Assembly (NCBI RefSeq): GCF_003634705.1
Contig: NZ_RBWU01000003.1
Location: 1 to 64,000 of the forward strand
Direction of reading: 5' to 3'
Length of the DNA stretch: 64,000 nt
Origin: Actinomadura pelletieri DSM 43383
Lineage (GTDB): Bacteria; Actinomycetota; Actinomycetes; Streptosporangiales; Streptosporangiaceae
A program made the position numbers and the translations under genes. The stretch's first letter is position 1, and every line of letters starts with the position of its first letter. The notes below the pieces were generated by a model. The model was not told the DNA's origin. It searched no databases and was given only the letters and a program-made list of their open reading frames with translations. Positions 46,143-55,038 of this stretch are shown here, piece by piece.

Positions 46143-46171
46143 TTCTTCTCTCCTCCAAGAAGAGAGAAGAA
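46143..46171. other. Pyrimidine/purine hairpin
   Basis: TTCTTCTCTC (46143-46152) pairs perfectly with GAGAGAAGAA (46162-46171). It is 100 bases after paralogue B. The composition is unlike the other GC stems here; its role is unknown, possibly termination. Confidence 0.4.
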
Positions 46172-46357
46172 GCCTCCTCCCCGCTACCGGTCGAGTCGGG
46201 TCTGCTGTCGCGGCCATCAGTGCCACACGGGTGCGGCCAGGGGCTAGTGCCCGCGTCGCCAGAAACGTTGCCCAAGAGTCAGTTGCCGTCGCCGAGCCGC
46301 GGACACCCTGACGGCAACCGCACCATCGGTCGGCGTCAGTCGCTAGCGTCGATCGTC

Positions 46358-46999
46358 ATGGAGAGCGATGGAGCAGGAGGCACGTTGGAGAGGGTCCTGG
46401 CGGACGTCGCGGCCGAGCGTCAGGCCCAGGATCGAATGTGGGGTCTCCAGGACTTCCCCGATGGGAGCGGCCCGGAGTTCACCGAACGCGCGGAGGGGGC
46501 GAAACGGGAATGCGCCGCGGCCGCGACGCGCGGCGAGTTGACATGGCGGCACGTCCTGACCGAAGAGTTCTACGAGGCCCTCGCCGAGTCGGACCCCGAA
46601 GCCCTGCGGACAGAACTCGTCCAAACGGCGGCCGTCGCCGTGAAGTGGATCCAGTCGCTGGATCTCCGCCACGGCACGACAACACGTCAGAGCAAGGGAG
46701 GAACCGAGAAGCTCGTTCGCGATCGGATACCCGAAATCATCCGGAAGTCAGGGCGGGTGCCGCAGACCCGCATCGCGCATCCCGACGAGTACGTCCATCT
46801 GCTGCGCGCCAAGCTCTACGAGGAGGTCGGAGAGTACGCCGCAAGCGGAGACCCCGAAGAACTCGCTGACGTGCTGGAGGTGCTCCATGCCTTGGCCGCG
46901 CTTCACGGAGTCACGCCCGCCGAACTGGAGAAGCGACGTTCCGCCAAGGCCGCGATCCGCGGCGCCTTCTCCGACCGCATCGTCCTACACCAACCGTAA
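46358..46999 (+). CDS. Fused double MazG-like nucleotide pyrophosphohydrolase
   Basis: A 213-residue protein with two helical MazG-superfamily halves. The N-terminal half (about 8-110) holds ERVLADVAAERQAQDRMWG and LTEEFYEALAES, the acidic helix typical of MazG-like phage and actinomycete proteins. The C-terminal half (about 125-205) starts KLVRDRIPEII and holds LYEEVGEYAASGDPEELADVLE, the EExx(E)/D pattern of phosphoribosyl-ATP pyrophosphatase-like enzymes. It probably hydrolyses unwanted NTPs. A TAGCGT box 8 bases before the ATG suggests a leaderless transcript. Confidence 0.75.
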   Translation: MESDGAGGTLERVLADVAAERQAQDRMWGLQDFPDGSGPEFTERAEGAKRECAAAATRGELTWRHVLTEEFYEALAESDPEALRTELVQTAAVAVKWIQSLDLRHGTTTRQSKGGTEKLVRDRIPEIIRKSGRVPQTRIAHPDEYVHLLRAKLYEEVGEYAASGDPEELADVLEVLHALAALHGVTPAELEKRRSAKAAIRGAFSDRIVLHQP

Positions 47000-47293
47000 C
47001 GGCGTCGAACGCGAACGGAGCCGACGGCGCTTCCGCCTCAACGAAGGCCGGCCCGCCGTGGCCGCCCCTGAGGCGTCGACCCGACCATCCACCGCCACAC
47101 CGCGAAGACAACAAGCGGCGTGCCCTGCAGGCTCCGACGGACCGAAGTCCGCACACGTATGCGTCACACCATGAGGCCGTCGTAAGAGATGGGATGTCAC
47201 TCAGCGTGGAAGGTTGAGGAGAGAGCAGGGATACCGCTGTCGGGGGCGGCTGGTAGTCATCAGCCCATCGCGAAGAGCCGGAAATGGGGAAGC

Positions 47294-47983
47294 ATGGCGA
47301 CGTTCACACTCATCCCGGGTGCAGGCGGTCGGGCCTGGTACTGGCATCGGCTTGTTCCCGAGTTGCAGGCGCGGGGGCACGACACCATCGCGGTCGATCT
47401 TCCGGCCGGGGACGATTCCGCAGGTCTCGGCGCGTACACCGACACCGTGGTGGAAGCGATCGCCGGACGGACGAACGTGATCCTGGTGGCCCAGTCCATG
47501 GGCGGTCTCACGGCTCCGCTGGTCTGCGAACGCGTACCGGTGGCCCTGCTGGTCCTGCTCAACGCCATGGTGCCGAGACCTGGTGAAACAGGCGGCGACT
47601 GGTGGGGCAACACCGGCCAGGCGCAGGCCATGGCCGACCTTGCGGCGCGTGAGGGGCGAGGCCCGCTCGACGACGGGGACAGCTTCTTCCATGACGTCCC
47701 ACCGGACGTGAAGGCGGAAGCATTCGCTCAGGGCGAGCCGCCGCAGTCGTCGACGCCTTTCGCCGAGCCATGGCCGCTTCAGGCGTGGCCCGACACGCCG
47801 ACCGTGTTCCTCCAGGGGAGGGACGACCGCTTCTTCCCGCTCGACTTCCAACGTCGCGTCGTCCGAGAGAGGCTCGGCATACCGGTGGACGAGATGCCGG
47901 GCGGCCATCTGGTTTCCCTGAGTCGCCCCAAGGAACTCGCCGAACGTCTTGAGAGGTATCGCGTGGAGCGAACTTCCCTCTGA
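47294..47983 (+). CDS. Alpha/beta hydrolase
   Basis: A 229-residue alpha/beta hydrolase of the salicylate-esterase-like (plant SABP2/MES-like) type. The nucleophile Ser is in VAQSMGG, the acid in FLQGRDDRFF and the histidine in MPGGHLVSLSRP. The oxyanion-hole start is LIPGAGGRAWYWHRL. No signal peptide, so it is cytoplasmic. GGGGA precedes the ATG at 47294. The substrate is unknown. Confidence 0.9.
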   Translation: MATFTLIPGAGGRAWYWHRLVPELQARGHDTIAVDLPAGDDSAGLGAYTDTVVEAIAGRTNVILVAQSMGGLTAPLVCERVPVALLVLLNAMVPRPGETGGDWWGNTGQAQAMADLAAREGRGPLDDGDSFFHDVPPDVKAEAFAQGEPPQSSTPFAEPWPLQAWPDTPTVFLQGRDDRFFPLDFQRRVVRERLGIPVDEMPGGHLVSLSRPKELAERLERYRVERTSL

Positions 47984-48089
47984 TCGCGTCCACGGACCTG
48001 AGGCTCGGGCGCGGCGGCGTGCACGCTCGCCGCCTTCGTCCTGGCGCGCCGCGACGCCTGAGGCGGCACGTCAGGACGAAGGCGAGCCT

Positions 48090-48398
48090 TCAGCGCGGTT
48101 GAAGGGCCGATGTCCGGACGGCCAGGCGCTCGCGGAGCATGTCGACGGCCTCGACGATGTGCGGCGCGGCGGCCTGGGCGCGGACGCGGCGGCCCTCCAG
48201 GTCCACGACGGCCTGCGCCAGCGCCGGGCGCGGCAGCGACCGGTCGGCCACGACACTCAACGTGACTTGGACGGACGTGACATCGCCCGCGGACGCCAGC
48301 GCCTGCCGGACGGCACGCTCCGCCGCCCCGCGTTCGTGCGCCGTGACATCACCCGAGGTCAGAAACCGGATCTGCGGCCCCTCACGGGTCGCGTTCAT
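48090..48398 (-). CDS. HPF/RaiA-like single-domain protein
   Basis: A 102-residue protein whose whole length resembles the ribosome hibernation factor N-terminal domain as found in some actinomycete HPF-like proteins: IRFLTSGDVTAHERGAAERA at the start and QAVVDLEGRRVRAQAAAPHI towards the end. It lacks the C-terminal dimerisation domain of long HPF, so it would be a short form or a divergent paralogue. GGGGGAG lies before the ATG at 48398. Function by family only. Confidence 0.6.
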   Translation of the reverse strand: MNATREGPQIRFLTSGDVTAHERGAAERAVRQALASAGDVTSVQVTLSVVADRSLPRPALAQAVVDLEGRRVRAQAAAPHIVEAVDMLRERLAVRTSALQPR

Positions 48399-48853
48399 GA
48401 CTCCCCCCAGTGACGCGATGGTGCGGAGGCGCTTCGCCTCACTGAACACAGAACGTCGCACGCGTCCCAGAACTCACCCGGATCGGACGAGAGCTTCATC
48501 ACCTCGCCGCGAGATCGGTGCGGCGGCGGGCCGGGTTCCGACATCATCCCTTTGGCGGCAGGCCCCCGTTTGTTCACCGGAATGCGGAGTGAACGTCTTT
48601 CGAACGCCATGTGCCGCACGTGAAATCACGCGCCCCAGATTGGTCGACGGCGGCGTCGGAGAACGCCTGTCAATTCGTGCACCAGCCGGACCTCGGCTCC
48701 GGATACGGTCCGTCCGCCCGTCCCCGCTTCCTCGGGGGTGCCACGTTCCGCATTCATGTAAACACCCACGGCACGGACTCACCGACCGTGCCCGCCAGCG
48801 GGTGGACGCACTACCTGGCTCGTCGCCTTACACCATCCAAGGAAGGCGAATTC
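48399..48853. other. Intergenic stretch with an operator-like dyad
   Basis: No supported gene. GTTCAC (48572-48577) and GTGAAC (48589-48594) form a dyad with 11 bases between, the layout of an operator for a dimeric regulator. It could serve either flanking gene, including the XRE regulator downstream. Confidence 0.35.
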
Positions 48854-49864
48854 ATGCTTCCCAAAAAGGCGGTCGCATCCTCTAACATAGTGCGGTGCCA
48901 TGCCCTCTCCGAGCAGACCCGTCGACTGGCTGGTGACCCCTTGGCCCAGAGTTCAGCTGCCCCAACACCTCCGTCCGAAGGTGAACCGGTCGGACGGCTG
49001 ATCGAGTATCCCCGCCGCGGCGGGCCCACGGTCCTGCGCATCCTGCTCGGCGCGCAGCTACGCCGTCTCCGCGAGGCCCGCGGGATCTCCACCGAGCAGG
49101 CGGGATACGAGATCCGCGGCTCGCACTCCAAGATCAGCCGGATGGAGCTCGGTCGCGTCGGTTTCAAGGAGCGCGACGTCTCCGACCTGCTCACCCTCTA
49201 CGGGGTCTCCGACCCCGCCGAACGCGCGCCGCTGCTGGAGCTGGCGAAGGAGGCCAACACTCCCGGTTGGTGGCACCGCTACGGCGACGTCCTACCGAGC
49301 TGGTTCGAGGTCTACCTCGGGCTGGAAGAGGCGGCGTCGCTCCTGCGCACCTACGAACTGCAGTTCGTACCCGGCCTGTTGCAGACCGAGGACTACGCGC
49401 GGGCCGTCGTCCGGCTCGGCTTCTCCGACGCCGCCGAGGACGAGGTCGAGCGGCGCGTGCAACTCCGCGCGACCCGGCAGGAACGTTTCACATCCGCGAG
49501 CGCCCCGACGCTGTGGGCCGTCGTGGACGAGGCGGTCGTCCGGCGTCCACTCGGTGGCCGCACGGTGATGCGGCAGCAGATCGAGCATCTGATCGAAATG
49601 TCGGAACTGCCCAACGTGACGCTGCAGCTCGTGCCGTTCGGCGCCGGAGGCCACGCCGCGGCGGGCGGCCCGTTCACCATCCTGCGGTTCGCTGAGCCAG
49701 GCCTGTCCGACGTCGTCTACCTGGAGCAGCTCACCAGCGCGCTCTACCTCGACAAGCCGACGGACGTCGACACCTACATGCGCGCCATGAACAACCTCTG
49801 CATCACGGCCGCCCGTCCCGACCGAACCGCGGACCTTCTCGCCGGCATCCTCAAAGACATCTGA
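48854..49864 (+). CDS. XRE-family regulator with DUF5753 domain
   Basis: A 336-residue regulator. An N-terminal helix-turn-helix of the Cro/C1 type (LRRLREARGISTEQAGYEI then HSKISRMELGR, about residues 70-110) is followed by the DUF5753 domain (from YELQFVPGLLQTEDYARAVV to the end). This pair is a hallmark of actinomycetes, where dozens of copies exist, often next to a small DUF397 gene; none is seen here. AAGGAAGG seven bases upstream supports ATG 48854. That gives about 60 extra N-terminal residues compared with many family members. Confidence 0.9.
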   Translation: MLPKKAVASSNIVRCHALSEQTRRLAGDPLAQSSAAPTPPSEGEPVGRLIEYPRRGGPTVLRILLGAQLRRLREARGISTEQAGYEIRGSHSKISRMELGRVGFKERDVSDLLTLYGVSDPAERAPLLELAKEANTPGWWHRYGDVLPSWFEVYLGLEEAASLLRTYELQFVPGLLQTEDYARAVVRLGFSDAAEDEVERRVQLRATRQERFTSASAPTLWAVVDEAVVRRPLGGRTVMRQQIEHLIEMSELPNVTLQLVPFGAGGHAAAGGPFTILRFAEPGLSDVVYLEQLTSALYLDKPTDVDTYMRAMNNLCITAARPDRTADLLAGILKDI

Positions 49865-49889
49865 TTCCGCCGAACACACCAACAGGCCG

Positions 49890-50830
49890 TTCGCGGGCTC
49901 GTCCGGTACGGACACCAGGCCCGGGCAGGAGTGCCTTCCGCTCTCCGTCCGGGCCACCTGCAACGACGACGTGAGTGCGCTGAGCCTCTACGAGGCGCGG
50001 CTAACCGATCGCGGACGCGACGAAACGACTCTGACCCTGCCCAGCACACCGATGACACGGGAGGTGCCTTGGCAGCTCGCGCGGTGCGGACACCAGGCCG
50101 GGCAGGCGCGTCCCCAGCTCCCAGCCTTCTGCGATGACGTCGTGGGGTCGCTGAGTCCGTACAAGGCGCAGCTCACCGATCACGAAGGCAACGAAACGAT
50201 CCCTGATCGTCCCAGGCGCACTCATGGCGCAAGAGGTGCGTTGGCGGCTCGCCTGGTGCGGACACCGAGCTGAGCAGGCGAGACCTTAGCCCCCGTCCGG
50301 GCTACCTGCGATGACGTCGTGGGTCTCCCCGTACGAGGTGCGGCTCACTGGTCGCGGACGCGACGAAACGACTCTGACCCTGCCCAGCGCACCAATGACA
50401 CGGGAGGGGCCCTGGCGGCTTGTGCGGGTGCGGACACCGCCGGGCGGGGAAGTCCTCCCTCCAGGCTGCCTGCAATGAGGTCGTGGACGTCCCCGTACAA
50501 GGTGCAGCTCACCGATCGCGGACGCGACGAAACGACTCTGACCCTGCCCAGCGCACCAATGACACGGGAGGGGCCCTGGCGGCTTGTGCGGGTGCGGACA
50601 CCGCCGGGCGGGGAAGTCCTCCCTCCAGGCTGCCTGCAATGAGGTCGTGGACGTCCCCGTACAAGGTGCAGCTCACCGATCGCGGACGCGACGAAACGAC
50701 TCTGACCCTGCCCTGCGCACCGATGACACGGGAGGGGCCTGGGCGGGTCGCGTGGTGCGGGCGCCGCTGGGCGGGAGGGTCTTCGATCTTCGTCCGGGGC
50801 CGTAGGAGGTGCGGCTCACGCGTGGCGGAT
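49890..50830. repeat. Tandem repeat array, 164-172-bp units
   Basis: Five units anchored at about 50007, 50178, 50350, 50514 and 50678, flanked by partial units on both sides. Each holds tcgcggacgcgacgaaacga, ctctgaccctgccc and a gtgcggacacc block. The third and fourth units are identical over 164 bases; the outer units are more diverged. Periods are not multiples of three and no frame has a ribosome site, so the array is noncoding. It begins within 30 bases of the XRE gene stop and ends near 50830. The rest, to 51014, holds only the promoter region of the next gene. Confidence 0.9.
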
Positions 50831-51014
50831 GCTGCGAATGGATCCTGCCAGGGGTGATGGCGGTGTGGGTGCTGGGAACTGTGTTGGGGCGGGATTGGTG
50901 CAGGTGGGAGGGGGGCTGAATGAGGGGCGTTCTGTGGGGGAAGGTCGCGGAAGGTTCGGCTGTTATGTGGGGGGCCGTACCGGAGCGGACCGAACTCAAC
51001 GTTGAGGAGAATTC

Positions 51015-51416
51015 ATGCTGTTCGGTAAGGAGCATGTCGCGCGTTACCAGGAGACCGACGGTGAAGTAGGGCACGAGTGGCAGGGGACCGTCACGCTGCT
51101 GCTCACGACGATCGGGCGGCACAGTGGGAAGGAGCGCACGACGCCGCTCATCTACCAGCCCGCAGGGGACGCCTACGCCGTGGTGGCGTCCAAGGGCGGG
51201 GCCGACGACCATCCCCTCTGGTACAAGAATCTGCAGGCTAACCCCGAGGTGAAAGTCCAGGTGAAGGGGGACAAGTTCACCGCGCGCGCCCGGACGGCGA
51301 CACCCGAGGAAAAGCCCGCGTTGTGGGAGAAGATGGTGGCCGTCTGGCCCGATTTCGCGACATACCAGACCAAGACGGACCGCGATATACCCGTGGTCGT
51401 CCTTGAACGCGTCTGA
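51015..51416 (+). CDS. Ddn-like F420-dependent nitroreductase-family protein
   Basis: A 133-residue split-beta-barrel protein of the deazaflavin-dependent nitroreductase (DUF385/Ddn) family. Typical stretches are TTIGRHSGKERTTPLIY, VVASKGGADDHPLWYKNLQA and NPEVKVQVKG. Such proteins reduce quinones or other compounds with F420H2. GAGGAGA before the ATG gives a clear start. It stands between the repeat array and a degenerate kinase gene. Confidence 0.92.
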   Translation: MLFGKEHVARYQETDGEVGHEWQGTVTLLLTTIGRHSGKERTTPLIYQPAGDAYAVVASKGGADDHPLWYKNLQANPEVKVQVKGDKFTARARTATPEEKPALWEKMVAVWPDFATYQTKTDRDIPVVVLERV

Positions 51417-51548
51417 ACCCCGTTTCACTTTCGCGGCGCGGACGGGACGTGTAGCGTCGCCGTAGAACATTCATTCGACCGTCGTCCGTCCGAGGTGTCG
51501 AGGTGCCGACGTCACAGAGCGAACAGTCGTTCCGGCCGGGGACGAGAA

Positions 51549-52565
51549 GTGCTCGACGCTGACCCGCCGCCGCGGCTGCTGAGGCGCTGGGAGATCGACG
51601 CGTCCGGTGTGGAGGCGGTGGGCACCGGTCGCCGGTCCTGGCGCGTCGACTCCGCGGACGGTGTGTTCTATCTGAAGGAGTACGTCGAGCCCGAGCGGCG
51701 GCGGCTGGTGTTCCGGCATGCCGTCACCGCCGCGTTGGACGAGGCGGGCCTGCCCGTTCTCGCGCCGATGGCGGCGCGTGGCGGTCGGACGCTGGTCACC
51801 GCCGCCGGGCGCGGCTATGTCCTGTATCCGTGGGTCGGGGGGCGTGGGCGTGGCGGGCTGGAGCTCACGTTCGGTCAGTGCGAGGCGCTCGGGGAGTTGC
51901 TCGGGCGCCTGCACGCGGCGCTCGACCGGCTGACGCCGCCCGTGCAGCAGAGCCTGCTGGTGCCGACGCCGCGGGCCGCCGACGCGGCGGTCGCCGTCGA
52001 GGAGATGGCGCGGGACGTCCCCGGGGACGGCACCGACTTCGACGCGTTGACCGCGCGGCGGCTGCGGGAGCGCCGCGACCTGCTCGCCGAGTTCGCCGGT
52101 CACCAGCCGCCGGAGATCGAGACCAGCACGGTCGGGCATCTGCACGGGTCCTTCCATGCCGGGCATCTGCGGTACGGCGGGGCGGGCAATGTCACCGCCG
52201 TTCTCGGCTGGGGTGGGCTCACGACCGGGCCGGTCGCCGGTGAGGTGGTGCGGGCGGCGGCGCGGCTGTTCGTGTGCGACGACGAACGCGGTCTCGACCT
52301 CGACCGGGTTCAGGCGTTCGTCCGCGGGCACCGGACGGCGTTCCCGCTGGACGCCGGGCAGATCCAGTCGGCGGTGCACCGGGAGTGGTGGGAGCGGCTC
52401 TGCGACGTGGCGCCGCTGCGGCACCGGTATCTGGGCGGGCCCGGGTCGGCGCCCGCCGACATCGCGCTTGTGGCCTGGTGGTCGGTTCACCTCGACCGCA
52501 CGTTGGACGCGTTCGCCGCGCCGTACACCGACGACGCGTTGGGGGACAGTCCCGCCTACGGGTGA
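51549..52565 (+). CDS. APH-fold protein with degenerate catalytic motif
   Basis: A 338-residue protein with an aminoglycoside-phosphotransferase-like fold. The N-lobe has WRVDSADGVFYLKEY, with a candidate ATP-binding Lys. The catalytic loop reads HLHGSFHAGHLRY instead of HGDxxxxN, so the catalytic Asp is Ser and the metal-binding Asn is replaced. The following DxD-like motif reads LGWGGL, without the Asp. It is therefore probably a pseudokinase or binds another ligand. GTG 51549 after a GGGACGAGA stretch is the likely start. Confidence 0.75.
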   Translation: MLDADPPPRLLRRWEIDASGVEAVGTGRRSWRVDSADGVFYLKEYVEPERRRLVFRHAVTAALDEAGLPVLAPMAARGGRTLVTAAGRGYVLYPWVGGRGRGGLELTFGQCEALGELLGRLHAALDRLTPPVQQSLLVPTPRAADAAVAVEEMARDVPGDGTDFDALTARRLRERRDLLAEFAGHQPPEIETSTVGHLHGSFHAGHLRYGGAGNVTAVLGWGGLTTGPVAGEVVRAAARLFVCDDERGLDLDRVQAFVRGHRTAFPLDAGQIQSAVHREWWERLCDVAPLRHRYLGGPGSAPADIALVAWWSVHLDRTLDAFAAPYTDDALGDSPAYG

Positions 52566-52639
52566 CCGGGGCCGCGCGCGGACGGGATGATCGGTGTGTG
52601 GTAGAAATTCTGGATCGTACAGTCCAAAAGGAGGGGACG

Positions 52640-53506
52640 ATGAGCTCGATCGCGATGCTCGGTACCGGGATCATGGGCGCGGCGATGGCCCGCAACCTGC
52701 TCAAGGACGGCCACGCGGTCACGGCGTGGAACCGCACCCGGTCTCGGGCCGAGCCGTTGGCGGCGGACGGGGCAAGGGTGGTCGACTCCCCCGCCGAGGC
52801 CGTCGCCGACGCGAACGTCGTCATCACGATGTTGAACGACGGCGCGACGGCCCTGTCCGTCATGGAGCAGGCGGCGGAGTCGTTGCGCGCCGGGCAGGTG
52901 TGGGCGCAGATGGGGACGGTCGGTGTGGCGGACGTGCCGCGACTCGCGGGTTTCGCGGCCGAGCGGGGGCTCGCGTTCGTGGACGCTCCCGTCCAGGGGA
53001 CGAAGCAGCCCGCGGAACAGGGAAAGCTGGTGATCCTCGCGGCCGGTCCCAAGGACGCGCGGACCGTCCTCGACCCGCTGTTCGACACGGTCGGGTCCAG
53101 GACGCACTGGCTGGACGAGGACGGGGCCAGCGGGGCGGGCACCAGGCTGAAGCTCGCCGCCGTGAGCTACGCGATCTCGCTGACGTCCGTGATCGCCGAG
53201 TCGGTCGCGCTGACGGAGGGGCTCGGCCTCGACCCGTCCCTGCTCGGCGAGGTTCTCACCGGCGGGCCACTCGACAACGCTTACCTGCAGGTCAAGATGA
53301 AGGCCATGGTGACCGGCGACTTCTCCACGAGCTTCGCCGTCGACAACGCGGAGAAGAACACCCGGCTGATCCACGAAGCGGCGGAGTCCGCGGGGATCCG
53401 GGTCGACGTCAACGACGCGACGGGCGAACGGTTGCGGCGCGTCATCGCGCAGGGGCACGGCGACGAGGACATGGCCGCCACCTACCGCGCGAGCTTCCCC
53501 GGCTGA
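52640..53506 (+). CDS. NAD(P)-dependent 3-hydroxyisobutyrate-dehydrogenase-like oxidoreductase
   Basis: A 288-residue beta-hydroxyacid dehydrogenase. The N-terminal Rossmann motif is MLGTGIMGAAMARNLL. The substrate-binding motif near residue 118 is FVDAPVQGTKQPAEQGKL, with the usual DAPVxG. The catalytic Lys is in RLKLAAVSY and the NAEKNTRLI stretch supports the family. AAAGGAGGGG gives a firm start at ATG 52640. The following methyltransferase is 67 bases away. The substrate is unknown. Confidence 0.92.
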   Translation: MSSIAMLGTGIMGAAMARNLLKDGHAVTAWNRTRSRAEPLAADGARVVDSPAEAVADANVVITMLNDGATALSVMEQAAESLRAGQVWAQMGTVGVADVPRLAGFAAERGLAFVDAPVQGTKQPAEQGKLVILAAGPKDARTVLDPLFDTVGSRTHWLDEDGASGAGTRLKLAAVSYAISLTSVIAESVALTEGLGLDPSLLGEVLTGGPLDNAYLQVKMKAMVTGDFSTSFAVDNAEKNTRLIHEAAESAGIRVDVNDATGERLRRVIAQGHGDEDMAATYRASFPG

Positions 53507-53573
53507 TCCCGGAGATCGTTATCGTGGTCCGGACGACCGTCCCCTGCGGCACGCTCCAGATCAGGCGGAGACG

Positions 53574-54173
53574 ATGACCGATTACTGGAACCACAACACG
53601 CACTACCACGGCATCGTGCTGCGGGCCATGCCGCGCGGATGCGACGAGGCGCTGGACGTCGGCTGCGGGGACGGCCTGCTCGTCCGGCGGCTCGCTCCCC
53701 GCGCCCGGCGCGTCACCGGCATCGACCGGTCGCCCGACATGATCCTCAAGGCGAAGACGCTCGGTGCCGGGTTCGACAACGTCGACTTCGTCGAGGCCGG
53801 GCTGCCGGAGTACGACCTGCCCGAGGAGCACTACGACCTCGTGTGCAGCGTCGCCGCGATCCACCACATGGACTTCACCAAGGGCATGACGGCGATGCGC
53901 GACGCCGTCCGTCCGGGTGGGAGCCTCGCCGTGATCGGCCTCGCCGTCAACGGGAACCTTCGTGACTGGGCGTTCGCGGTGGCGGGCTTCCCCCTGCATC
54001 ACGTGCACCGGCTCCGCAACCGGCGGCGCGTGGGCGAGCCGGGAGCGCCGCTCTCCGATCCGCACATGACCTGGGACGAGGTGCGCGAGGAGGCGCTGCG
54101 GCTGCTGCCCGGCGCCGTCTTCCAGCGGCATCTGCTGTGGCGCTACTCCATCGTGTGGCGCAAACCGCGTTGA
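53574..54173 (+). CDS. Class I SAM-dependent methyltransferase
   Basis: A 199-residue single-domain methyltransferase with the SAM motif ALDVGCGDGLLVRRLA and post-motifs DLVCSVAAIHHM and RPGGSLAVIGL. It is of the Methyltransf_11/25 type acting on small molecules. GGCGGAG precedes the ATG. Substrate unknown. Confidence 0.9.
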   Translation: MTDYWNHNTHYHGIVLRAMPRGCDEALDVGCGDGLLVRRLAPRARRVTGIDRSPDMILKAKTLGAGFDNVDFVEAGLPEYDLPEEHYDLVCSVAAIHHMDFTKGMTAMRDAVRPGGSLAVIGLAVNGNLRDWAFAVAGFPLHHVHRLRNRRRVGEPGAPLSDPHMTWDEVREEALRLLPGAVFQRHLLWRYSIVWRKPR

Positions 54174-54211
54174 CCTGCGGGCGGGAACGCCGGAAGCGTC
54201 CGAAGCCTCCT

Positions 54212-54217
54212 GTACTG
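54212..54217 (+). promoter_or_regulatory. -10 box for a leaderless nuclease-helicase transcript
   Basis: TACTGT ends nine bases before the ATG at 54226 and there is no ribosome binding site, so transcription probably starts at or next to the start codon. No good -35 box is visible. It would be the cassette's own promoter. Confidence 0.45.
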
Positions 54218-54225
54218 TCTGCCGC

Positions 54226-55038
54226 ATGTCCCGGGCCCCCGGCGTCCCGACCCCCGACGAGCTGGAGACGCGCATCACCGAGCTGCGCGCCGCCGTGCGC
54301 AGGGCCATGGCGACCGGCGACCGCCGGACGGCCCGTGAGCTGCGCGCCGAGCTGCGCGCGGCGGAACGCGCCTGGGACGAGGCCGTCCTCGGCGACGACT
54401 CCCCCGGTGGCGGCCGGTCGCGTGGGCTGCCGCCGGTCCGCGAACGCGCCCACCAGGCGCTGACCCTGCTCGGCGCGCCCGCCGCGCCGAAGCTGATCTG
54501 CTCGGTGTACGCGGCGTTCTTCCCCGGGGAGATCCCGGGGGCCCGGCTGACGAGCCTGCGGCGCGACGAGGAGCGCTCCTTCCGGAGGGCGCCGTACTCC
54601 CGGCCGTACTACCTGTGCGCCGCCCTCACGGCCGACGCGTTCGCGCCCGCCCGGGGGCTGATCACCCTCAGCACCTGGCCGTTGGAGCAGCGGATCGTCG
54701 GGCCGCTGAGCCTTCGCGCCGACTTCCTCACCGCCGCGATCCGGCTCGCCGAGCACACCGCCGGGCTCGGGACGCGGTCGTCCGAGTCGCGGCGGCTGCT
54801 GCGGCGTTTCGCGTACGCCATTCCCGGCGCCGCGACCGGTACGGCCGGTACAGTCGATCCGGCCGCGCTCGCCGAGGCCGCCCGCGCAGAGCTGGACGTG
54901 CACCGGGAAACGGACCGGCGGCACCGCGAGTCCGCCGCGCGGCGCGCCCGCGACCGGCTGCACGACGCGGAACGGCTCTTCGGCCGGGGCCCCGCCCCCA
55001 AGGGAAAGCGCGCCATCGACGGAAAGACGGACCGATGA
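54226..55038 (+). CDS. Unknown protein, first gene of the nuclease-helicase cassette
   Basis: A 270-residue protein I do not recognise. Residues 8-50 form a charged coiled coil (ELETRITELRAAVRRAMATG and onwards). The middle holds ALTLLGAPAAPKLICSVYAA and RRAPYSRPYYLCAALTAD, which look like a folded alpha-beta domain with a winged-helix flavour. The C-terminus is a long Arg-rich helix. Its stop overlaps the next start in an ATGA, which implies translational coupling and a shared role with the nuclease. Confidence 0.75.
   Translation: MSRAPGVPTPDELETRITELRAAVRRAMATGDRRTARELRAELRAAERAWDEAVLGDDSPGGGRSRGLPPVRERAHQALTLLGAPAAPKLICSVYAAFFPGEIPGARLTSLRRDEERSFRRAPYSRPYYLCAALTADAFAPARGLITLSTWPLEQRIVGPLSLRADFLTAAIRLAEHTAGLGTRSSESRRLLRRFAYAIPGAATGTAGTVDPAALAEAARAELDVHRETDRRHRESAARRARDRLHDAERLFGRGPAPKGKRAIDGKTDR

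Noticed and set aside
49890..50830. The tandem array as a CRISPR
   Set aside because: Units are 164-172 bases without a short repeat/unique spacer pattern, and no cas genes are present; the Cas4-like gene at 55 kb belongs to a helicase cassette.
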